Shown here in pieces: positions 1 to 7,413 of a stretch of 9,040 nucleotides of DNA (positions are counted from its first letter, which is position 1; every line of letters starts with the position of its first letter). The notes under the pieces are model-generated. The model searched no databases. It had not been told where the DNA came from and saw only the letters and a program-made list of their open reading frames with translations. The translations under genes were made by a program, and so were the position numbers. The DNA is taken from contig JAMDCN010000149.1 of NCBI GenBank assembly GCA_023489025.1, forward strand, positions 1 to 9,040. The letters run 5' to 3'. This DNA comes from Deltaproteobacteria bacterium. GTDB taxonomy: Bacteria > Desulfobacterota_E > Deferrimicrobia > Deferrimicrobiales > Deferrimicrobiaceae.

Positions 1-2482
<2,482 letters not shown>

Positions 2483-2523
2483 CTACGGAAGGATGACGCG
2501 GATTGACTTTAGTGCTCTCCTTT

Positions 2524-2632
2524 CGGCTGCGTCGCCTCGGAGGGCGGGGCTCCGTTCGTGGCTCGCCGTGCGATGAAACTGCACGGCTGCGCTTTACCTC
2601 ACTGCGCCCCCCCTCCTGCGGCGACTCCGCCG
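2524..2632. repeat. 109-bp imperfect palindrome between gyrB and dnaN
   Basis: The two halves of this segment are imperfect inverted copies of each other. The outer arms 2524-2550 and 2606-2632 pair at 20 of 27 positions without gaps, including CGGC and GTCGCC blocks. The centre is a perfect 7-bp hairpin, GCCGTGC (2565-2571) and GCACGGC (2581-2587), with the 9-base loop GATGAAACT. It lacks a clear T-tract on either side, so a simple intrinsic terminator is not the best reading, although a weak TTTT follows on the plus strand. It resembles a palindromic intergenic repeat (REP- or MITE-like). No second copy is present in the window, so its repeated nature is unproven. Confidence 0.6.
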
Positions 2633-2651
2633 GACTTTTGAGTTAAAGCGC

Positions 2652-3776
2652 TTAATAAATCCTCATCGGCATCACTATCGCCAGGTAGTTGTGCTCCTTC
2701 TCCGGCCGGAGGATCACCTGCGAGACCTCGTCCTTCAACTGCAGGACCATCTTCTCCTCCGAAACGCCCGATACGGCGTCCTGCAGATATCTTCCGTTGA
2801 ACCCGATCTTCATCGCGGGGCCTTCGTACTCCGACTCGATAAGGTCCCTGGCCTCGCCCTGGTCCGGGCTGGTGGAGGAGACTTCCAGCTGCTTGCCGGA
2901 GAAGGAGAGCTTCACGCTGTGCACTTTGTCGGGCGCCATGACCGCGACGCGGCGCAGCACCTCGGCGAAGGCGTCCCGGCCCACCGTGGCCGTCAGCAGG
3001 TTCTCCTTCGGGATGACCTGCCGGTAGTCCGGGAAATCGGCATCGAGCAGACGCACCCAGACCTCCGTGTCTCCCTTCGAGGCGAAGAGGAACTTTTCCG
3101 ACGCGGACAGCTCGATGGAACCGGGCCCGCTTTCCGCGAGCTTGCGGATCTCGAGGATCCCCTTCTTCGGGACGAGGATCTTCCGCGACGCGAGGAGTTC
3201 CCCGATGTTTCCTACCTCGCCGTCGGCCATCGCCAGCCGGTGCCCGTCGGTGGCCACCATCCGCAGCATCGATCCCGTTTCCGTTTCGGCCCGTTCGAGC
3301 AGGATCCCGGCGAGGTTGTACCGCGTCTCGTCCGAGGAGGCGAACGGCACCACACGCTCCGAAAGTTTCCGGAAGGTGTCGCCGTCGATCGATACCGTTT
3401 TCCCGGACGGTTTCTCCGGCATCTCCGGAAACTCCTGGGATGGCAACCCCGCAAGGCGGAAATGGGACCGGCCCGAGGAGATCTCGACGTAGTTCCCCTC
3501 TTTCCCGGCCACCGTCACCGGGGATTCCTTCGGAAGCACCTTGGCTATGTCGAGCAGTTTGCGGGCCGGTAGGGCGATGGATCCCGGTTCGCCCGCGGCC
3601 ACCGGCTGCAGACAGCGCACCACTATTTCCAGGTCCGACGACACCACCGTCAGATTCCCGCCGCCGATGGTCATCAACGCGTGTGAAAGTACCGGCATCG
3701 TGTGCCGTCGTTCCGCGACTCCCTGTATTCCGGTGAGCACGTCGATGAGCAGATCCCTGTCCACAGTAAAGTTCAT
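2652..3776 (-). CDS. dnaN: DNA polymerase III sliding clamp (beta subunit)
   Basis: DnaN forms a dimeric ring around DNA that tethers the replicative polymerase and serves as a docking platform for repair polymerases, MutS, ligase and the Hda/RIDA type of DnaA control. The 374 residues match the usual length of about 366-375 and cover three clamp folds (roughly 1-125, 126-250 and 251-374). Family signatures visible include the N-terminal MNFTVDRDLLIDVL, the TMPVLSHALMTIGGG segment at 26-40, ATDGHRLAMADGEV mid-protein, and the C-terminal YLAIVMPMRIY, whose MPMR residues line the peptide-binding pocket. The ATG at 3776 follows AAGAGGAAG, a good ribosome binding site. It lies downstream of dnaA across a 185-base spacer and is probably at least partly cotranscribed with it. 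The stop is TAA at 2654-2652, next to a short AAGCGCTT palindrome. Confidence 0.98.
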   Translation of the reverse strand: MNFTVDRDLLIDVLTGIQGVAERRHTMPVLSHALMTIGGGNLTVVSSDLEIVVRCLQPVAAGEPGSIALPARKLLDIAKVLPKESPVTVAGKEGNYVEISSGRSHFRLAGLPSQEFPEMPEKPSGKTVSIDGDTFRKLSERVVPFASSDETRYNLAGILLERAETETGSMLRMVATDGHRLAMADGEVGNIGELLASRKILVPKKGILEIRKLAESGPGSIELSASEKFLFASKGDTEVWVRLLDADFPDYRQVIPKENLLTATVGRDAFAEVLRRVAVMAPDKVHSVKLSFSGKQLEVSSTSPDQGEARDLIESEYEGPAMKIGFNGRYLQDAVSGVSEEKMVLQLKDEVSQVILRPEKEHNYLAIVMPMRIY

Positions 3777-3958
3777 CGTCTTCCTCTTCTTGTCTTAAGG
3801 ATTGAAAAGACCGTAGCCATAGCAGGGGGTGTGCATTCTGTGGATAACACGGCCGGGACGCCGTGCGACGGCAGGCGGAGTTGTTGGGGGATCTGTGCGG
3901 AACGAAGCGACGGGAAGACGCGGTCTGTGGACAGCTGGGCCACCTTCTCTTTCTCCAC
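3773..3958 (-). CDS. possible 61-residue small protein filling the dnaA-dnaN spacer (doubtful)
   Basis: The spacer is open in one frame from GTG (3958-3956), three bases after the dnaA stop, to a TGA (3775-3773) that overlaps the dnaN ATG as ATGA. GAGGG from the last codons of dnaA lies 7 bases before the GTG, a good ribosome binding site. The first 37 or so codons have mostly G or C in third position, as in the neighbouring genes; the last third does not. The product begins MEKEKVAQLSTDRV (the first residue is the GTG) and ends KTRRGRR, and it has no recognisable domain. The same stretch contains DnaA boxes, which argues for a regulatory rather than coding role. It may be a chance frame that couples dnaA and dnaN translation. 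Confidence 0.2.
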   Translation of the reverse strand: MEKEKVAQLSTDRVFPSLRSAQIPQQLRLPSHGVPAVLSTECTPPAMATVFSILKTRRGRR

Positions 3959-3959
3959 A
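3839..3959. promoter_or_regulatory. DnaA-box cluster in the dnaA-dnaN spacer
   Basis: Three sites are visible. TGTGGATAA at 3839-3847 is a perfect DnaA box (TTATCCACA on the minus strand). TGTGGACAG at 3926-3934 has two mismatches. TTCTCCACA at 3951-3959, on the plus strand, has one mismatch and lies just beyond the dnaA stop codon. Together with the boxes upstream of dnaA they could form the second half of a bipartite origin, as known in Bacillus subtilis and Helicobacter pylori, or they could autoregulate dnaN. The sites are seen directly; the role is inferred. Confidence 0.6.
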
Positions 3960-3961
3960 GG

Positions 3962-5308
3962 TTATCCCTCGATTTTCTTCCTGAGTATGTCCAGCGTGCT
4001 CCTTAAAGATACATCGTCTGCGGCTTTCTTCTCAATTTTTTTTACGGCGTACATGACCGTGGTGTGATCCCGCCCGCCGAATTGCTTTCCGATGTCGGGA
4101 AAGGAGCAGCGCGTCGTCTCGCGCATCAGGAACATCGCCACCTGGCGCGGTATCGCGATCACCTTGTGCTTGCGGTCGGAACGCAGTTCGGAGACTTTCA
4201 CGCCGTAATGGTCCGCGACCACCTTCTGGATGTGGTCGGGGGAAACCTCCCGGCCTCCGTTGCCGAGAAGGGGGGCGAGGATCGTTTTCGCCAGGTCGAG
4301 GTTGATCTCCCTGCGGGTAAGCGATGCATGGGCCCCGATCCGGATGAGACACCCCTCCAGCTCGCGGATGTTGCTTTTCACCATGGTCGCCAGATACAGC
4401 GCCACGTCCTCCGGCAGGACGATGTTTTCCGCTTCGGCCTTCCGGTTGAGGATCGCCACCCGCGTCTCGATGTCGGGCGCCTGGATGTCGGCGACGAGGC
4501 CCCACTCGAAGCGCGACTGGATCCGCTCCTCGAGGTCCGGGATCTCCTTCGGGAACTTGTCGCTGGACACCACGACCTGACGGCGGGAGGAGTACAGCTC
4601 GTTGAAGGTGTGGAAGAACTCCTCCTGGGTGCTTCGCTTCCCCGCGATGAACTGCACGTCGTCCATCAGCAGCAGGTCGACATTGCGGTACCGCTCCTTG
4701 AAGTCGGACATCTTCCCGGAGCGCAGGGAGGCGATGAGATCGTTGGTGAACTTCTCGGCGGGGATGTAGCACACCTTGAGGCGCGGGGATTTCTCCAGCG
4801 CCGCGTTTCCGATGGCGTGCAGCAGGTGCGTCTTCCCCAGGCCGACGCCCCCGTAGATGAAGAGGGGGTTGTAGCTGTTTCCGGGCTCGTTGGCCACCGC
4901 GACGGAGGCCGCGTGCGCGAACTGGTTTCCGGTGCCGATGACGAACCGGTCGAACGTGTACCGGTTGTTCAGCGGACCGAACACCGCCCGGGTCCGCGTG
5001 GCGGTCTCCTCGGGGAGCTGCAGCAGCCGGGACGGCACGGGAATCTGGGAAAGAGGGTCCTCCTCCTCGCTCCCGACCATGATCTCGACGGTGACCTCCT
5101 CCGCCAGCTCCTTCCTCGCGATCTCCTCGATCCGGACGAGGTGGTTCTCCTCGATCCACTCCTTGAAGAACTTGTGCGGCGTGGCGACGAAGAGGATAGG
5201 GCCTTCCCGTGTGACGAACCGCAAGGGGCGCAGCCACGTCTCGAACACCTGTTCGCTCACCTCGCCGCGCAGCTGGGCGAGGACCTTTTCCCACGCCTTC
5301 GAGGTCAC
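3962..5308 (-). CDS. dnaA: chromosomal replication initiator DnaA
   Basis: DnaA is the AAA+ initiator that binds DnaA boxes at oriC, oligomerises with ATP, melts the duplex and loads the helicase. All 448 residues are present. Domain I (about 1-80) includes WEKVLAQL and FETWLRPL, which contact partners and helicase. A short linker follows to about residue 108. The AAA+ domain starts near NNRYTFDRFVIG and carries Walker A GGVGLGKT (153-160), Walker B LLLMDDVQF (212-220), sensor 1 VVVSSD (245-250) and the arginine finger R266 in QSRFEWG. Domain IV ends with the DnaA signature GGRDHTTVMYAVKKI (411-425). The start is GTG at 5308, supported by AGGAG 8 bases upstream; the translated N-terminus from there matches the family. 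The candidate origin lies immediately upstream, and DnaA boxes follow the stop codon, so autoregulation is likely. No key residue is missing. Confidence 0.98.
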   Translation of the reverse strand: MTSKAWEKVLAQLRGEVSEQVFETWLRPLRFVTREGPILFVATPHKFFKEWIEENHLVRIEEIARKELAEEVTVEIMVGSEEEDPLSQIPVPSRLLQLPEETATRTRAVFGPLNNRYTFDRFVIGTGNQFAHAASVAVANEPGNSYNPLFIYGGVGLGKTHLLHAIGNAALEKSPRLKVCYIPAEKFTNDLIASLRSGKMSDFKERYRNVDLLLMDDVQFIAGKRSTQEEFFHTFNELYSSRRQVVVSSDKFPKEIPDLEERIQSRFEWGLVADIQAPDIETRVAILNRKAEAENIVLPEDVALYLATMVKSNIRELEGCLIRIGAHASLTRREINLDLAKTILAPLLGNGGREVSPDHIQKVVADHYGVKVSELRSDRKHKVIAIPRQVAMFLMRETTRCSFPDIGKQFGGRDHTTVMYAVKKIEKKAADDVSLRSTLDILRKKIEG

Positions 5309-5350
5309 GCTGCAGGCTCCTGGCGAAGGCGTTTCATGGTTGGGAAAGTA

Positions 5351-5374
5351 GCCGGAAAACGTTCATTTTCCGGC
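5351..5374. promoter_or_regulatory. perfect 9-bp hairpin in the dnaA leader
   Basis: GCCGGAAAA (5351-5359) and TTTTCCGGC (5366-5374) are exact inverted repeats around a 6-base loop, 43 bases upstream of the dnaA GTG. In RNA read leftward it would form a stable stem-loop ahead of the dnaA ribosome binding site. As DNA it could be a dimeric protein-binding operator or part of the origin. There is no following T-tract, so a terminator is unlikely. The structure is seen directly and its function is unknown. Confidence 0.5.
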
Positions 5375-5384
5375 CGCGAAGCGG

Positions 5385-5510
5385 GGATAATGCGAAATAG
5401 TTGCCAACATGTTTTTCCACAGGTGTGGATAACTGTTATTTCCTTTTCATTCCGGGTAATTAGAATGTGTTTTGTTTGGGTTTATCACCGGTTATTACCG
5501 CGATCTGGTA
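5385..5510. other. oriC: candidate replication origin core upstream of dnaA
   Basis: This is the core of the 289-base gene-free interval between dnaA and the unknown gene, where many bacteria place oriC. TTTTCCACA (5413-5421, one mismatch) and TGTGGATAA (5424-5432, a perfect box in reverse) form an inverted DnaA-box pair separated by only two bases. Next to it is an AT-rich stretch (about 5433-5490) that contrasts with the GC-rich surroundings and could be the unwinding element. At 5482-5501 a 10-base unit occurs twice in tandem, TTATCACCGG then TTATTACCGC (8 of 10 matching), which suggests a phased protein-binding site. The divergent rpmH and dnaA arms also point to an origin here. The number of clear boxes is low, so part of the origin may lie beyond dnaA. 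Confidence 0.65.
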
Positions 5511-5597
5511 AGATGCGTTTCCGCCTCCCGGCGATGGAAAGGATGCGGATGAGGTTTGGAGGGTACCACACGCGAAAAACGGGACGCAAGGAGATTT

Positions 5598-6494
5598 TTA
5601 CTGACGGCCGCGGAGGGCGAGGTTCTTCCGGTAAAGATCCCAGTTGACAACGAACCGATGATCTGCCGATGCCCGGTTTCTGGCCTCCCGGTACGAGGGG
5701 GAGCGCAGGAAACGGGACAACGGTCCGCGCAGCGACATCACCTGCTCCGCGACGGGCCAGGGGATCGGGCCTCCGGTCGTCCGGTCGACGAGGCACCCTT
5801 CACGGATCGCGTCGGAGGCCAGCGCCAGCGGGACGCCGGAAAGGTCGCGCGCGATCGCAAGGAACCGCCCTTCCGCCTCCGGGTCGAGGTAGCGAAAGGC
5901 GCGGGAGTAGAAAAGCGCCGTGTGGAAATGGTCCGGGACGTCGAGCACGCCGTCGACGGACAGCTCGCGGGAGAAGGCCTTGAGCAGCGCGATCGTCGGA
6001 TTCAGGAGGCCCAGCCCCGGCTTCTCCTGCCCCGGAAGGCGCGGCCGGTCTACGGTGAACGTACCGTCGGGGGAAGAAAGGACGAGCCAGTGGATCACCA
6101 ACATCCGGAAGGATGACCCCTCCGTGAAGGGGCCGATCGGACGGCGCGGATGGAAGGGAGCCAGCTGAAGGCGCGCCTCGAGGAGGAGGCGGTCCCGGGT
6201 CTCCTCCCCGGCGTAAAGGCAGATCCGCTGGTCGGAGGGGTCTGCGCACGAAAGGCGAAGGACCGGGTCCGGATACCCCCGCTCCGCGAGGCCGGCCAGC
6301 AGTCCCGACGCGCCGAGGCGCTCGCGGAGTTCACTTGGTCCATACCGGGCGAAGAGCAGGTTCTCCGGGTTCTCCCCGGTCAGGTCGAAGAGGAGCTCGC
6401 TATCCGAGGTGGCGGACGCATCGGCTCCCTCCCCCGACGACAGGAGGGGGAAACCGAACAGCCTGCGGAGTTCGAACCGCGGGATCATGGTCAT
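5598..6494 (-). CDS. uncharacterised 298-residue protein between oriC and rpmH
   Basis: I do not recognise this protein. From the ATG at 6494 it starts MTMIPRFELRRLFG and ends NLALRGRQ with a TAA stop. It is soluble-looking, with no signal peptide and no convincing membrane segment; SSFRMLVIHWLVLSS (127-141) is the most hydrophobic part. The most family-like region is about 149-220: DRPRLPGQEKPGLGLL, an amphipathic stretch, then VLDVPDHFHTALFYSRAFRYLDPEAEGRF. The order of a glycine-rich loop, a helix, a strand and an FY..AFRYLDP segment recalls a GNAT acetyltransferase core, but this is only a weak analogy. Base composition resembles the neighbours, so there is no sign of recent transfer. The start is uncertain: a GAGGGAG lies about 14 bases upstream of 6494, somewhat far; GTG at 6509 and ATG at 6488 are alternatives. 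A longer frame to 6674 would run into rpmH and is unlikely. A TATAAT at 6576-6571 could be its promoter. Confidence 0.75.
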   Translation of the reverse strand: MTMIPRFELRRLFGFPLLSSGEGADASATSDSELLFDLTGENPENLLFARYGPSELRERLGASGLLAGLAERGYPDPVLRLSCADPSDQRICLYAGEETRDRLLLEARLQLAPFHPRRPIGPFTEGSSFRMLVIHWLVLSSPDGTFTVDRPRLPGQEKPGLGLLNPTIALLKAFSRELSVDGVLDVPDHFHTALFYSRAFRYLDPEAEGRFLAIARDLSGVPLALASDAIREGCLVDRTTGGPIPWPVAEQVMSLRGPLSRFLRSPSYREARNRASADHRFVVNWDLYRKNLALRGRQ

Positions 6495-6543
6495 GGCGGC
6501 GGGGGACACTCCCTCATCCGGGTCAGTGGCAACGGAAAACCGG

Positions 6544-6576
6544 TTGACACGGTGGTCCGTAAGGCAATACATTATA
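6544..6576. promoter_or_regulatory. overlapping divergent promoters for rpmH (+) and the unknown gene (-)
   Basis: On the plus strand a perfect -35 TTGACA (6544-6549) is followed after 18 bases by TACATT (6568-6573), a 4-of-6 match to the -10, giving a transcript start near 6580, about 47 bases before rpmH. On the minus strand a perfect TATAAT occupies 6576-6571, with only a weak -35 behind it (ACTCGC at 17-bp spacing). The two -10 elements share three bases, so the two promoters would compete for polymerase. The plus-strand promoter is the better supported. Confidence 0.55.
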
Positions 6577-6626
6577 TGTTTCCCGTCATTTGAGCGAGTC
6601 GTGTCGATGGAAGGAGCGAAATTACC

Positions 6627-6779
6627 ATGAAGCGCACGTACCAGCCGCACAACCTGCGGCGGAAAAGAACCCACGGTTTTCGCGAACGGATGTCGACCCC
6701 CGGCGGCCGGAAAGTCATTTCAAGGCGGCGAGCCAAGGGGCGCAAGCGCCTCTCCGTAACGGTCAGCGGAAAGAAGTGA
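6627..6779 (+). CDS. rpmH: 50S ribosomal protein bL34
   Basis: bL34 is a very small, basic protein of the large ribosomal subunit that packs into 23S rRNA. The frame encodes 50 residues, beginning [20 protein letters not shown] and continuing with [22 protein letters not shown], which are the conserved hallmarks of the family (usual length about 44-52). The ATG follows AAGGAG (6611-6616) with a 10-base gap. It is the first gene of the rightward cluster, preceded by the TTGACA promoter at 6544. Its TGA stop overlaps the GTG start of rnpA as GTGA, so the two are translationally coupled. Divergent location near dnaA is the classic arrangement for this gene. Confidence 0.97.
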   Translation: MKRTYQPHNLRRKRTHGFRERMSTPGGRKVISRRRAKGRKRLSVTVSGKK

Positions 6780-7189
6780 CCGTCGTCCCCGCCGGGGAAC
6801 GTCCGCGCTGCTTCCCCGGGAGCGAGCGCCTGCGCACCGACCGGGAGTTCCGGGAGGTGGTCCGGAAGGGCGCGCGCGTCCACACGACGCATTATACGGT
6901 GTATCGCGATTCCCTTGGCGGGGAAAAACGCCAGGTGGGCATCTCCGCCGGGAAGCGCGCGGGAGGCGCCGTCGCCCGGAACCGCGCCAAGCGGTTGTTG
7001 AGGGAATTCTACCGGATGCACAAAGGCGTCTTCCCGCGGGGGACCCGGACCGCGATCGTGGTCCGGAAGCCCCCCGAGGGGGCGGTCCTTTCCACCGTGT
7101 GCGGCGAGCTGCTCCCCGCGTTTCTACGGCGCTGGGGAGGCAACGAGGGATCTCCGTGCGGGCCCGACATATCCTCATCGGCCTCCTGA
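6776..7189 (+). CDS. rnpA: ribonuclease P protein component
   Basis: RnpA is the basic protein subunit that joins the catalytic RNA (rnpB, not in this window) to remove 5' leaders from tRNA precursors. The frame from GTG 6776 gives 137 residues, slightly longer than the usual 110-130. The N-terminal part [20 protein letters not shown] (13-32) and the RNR signature [13 protein letters not shown] (68-80) are clear. The latter forms the RNA-binding helix and left-handed crossover. The GTG overlaps the rpmH stop by four bases, and only a weak GGA-type ribosome binding site precedes it, so translation probably depends on coupling to rpmH. The frame is open further upstream but would run through rpmH. 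The C-terminal tail after about residue 120 is poorly conserved and overlaps yidD by 34 bases, which may explain the extra length. Confidence 0.95.
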   Translation: MTVVPAGERPRCFPGSERLRTDREFREVVRKGARVHTTHYTVYRDSLGGEKRQVGISAGKRAGGAVARNRAKRLLREFYRMHKGVFPRGTRTAIVVRKPPEGAVLSTVCGELLPAFLRRWGGNEGSPCGPDISSSAS

Positions 7190-7413
7190 GGCTGTACCAG
7201 ACAGCGGTTTCCCCTTACATCGGCGACTGCTGCAGGTTCCACCCCAGTTGCTCCGAGTACATGATCGGGTCGATCCGCCTCAACGGGACGATCCTCGGGG
7301 TGCTGGACGGGATCCGGCGGATCGGCAGGTGCCATCCCTTTCACGAGGGAGGCGTCGACCTGCCGCGGCGGATCCAACTTATCGGAACGAGGGCCCCATG
7401 GAAAAACGGATGA
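7156..7413 (+). CDS. yidD: YidD membrane protein insertion efficiency factor
   Basis: YidD is a small inner-membrane-associated protein that aids insertion of YidC-dependent proteins. The 85 residues show the family core: [26 protein letters not shown] at 10-35 (shown here as [12 protein letters not shown] followed by [14 protein letters not shown]), with C25, C26 and C32, and [13 protein letters not shown] at 58-70, with C59. The amphipathic N-terminal helix [12 protein letters not shown] fits membrane attachment. The start is GTG at 7156, chosen because GAGGGA (7145-7150) lies 5 bases upstream and the protein then begins at the conserved point; an ATG farther upstream at 7099 would add a non-conserved tail inside rnpA. 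It overlaps rnpA by 34 bases and yidC by 16, so it is expressed as part of the cluster. Confidence 0.94.
   Translation: MRARHILIGLLRLYQTAVSPYIGDCCRFHPSCSEYMIGSIRLNGTILGVLDGIRRIGRCHPFHEGGVDLPRRIQLIGTRAPWKNG

Noticed and set aside
2524..2640. Palindrome read as an ordinary intrinsic terminator for dnaN
   Set aside because: The stem is very long and interrupted, and no T-tract follows it in the dnaN direction. Termination there remains possible but is not shown.
2573..2641. 22-codon plus-strand frame beginning MKLHGCALPHC inside the palindrome
   Set aside because: It is fully contained in the inverted repeat, has no ribosome binding site and is cysteine/proline-rich by composition.
5305..5337. 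10-residue upstream frame (MKRLRQEPAA) whose TGA overlaps the dnaA GTG
   Set aside because: The geometry would allow coupling, but no ribosome binding site precedes its ATG, and a frame this short is expected by chance.
4064..5647. 527-codon plus-strand frame opposite dnaA, and a 420-codon minus-strand frame at 4032-5294
   Set aside because: Both are out-of-frame shadows of dnaA, whose own frame has every family motif.
6495..6674. Longer N-terminus for the unknown protein, starting at 6674 or at an ATG near 6569
   Set aside because: It would overlap the rpmH gene and promoter region, and the extra residues look unlike the rest of the protein.
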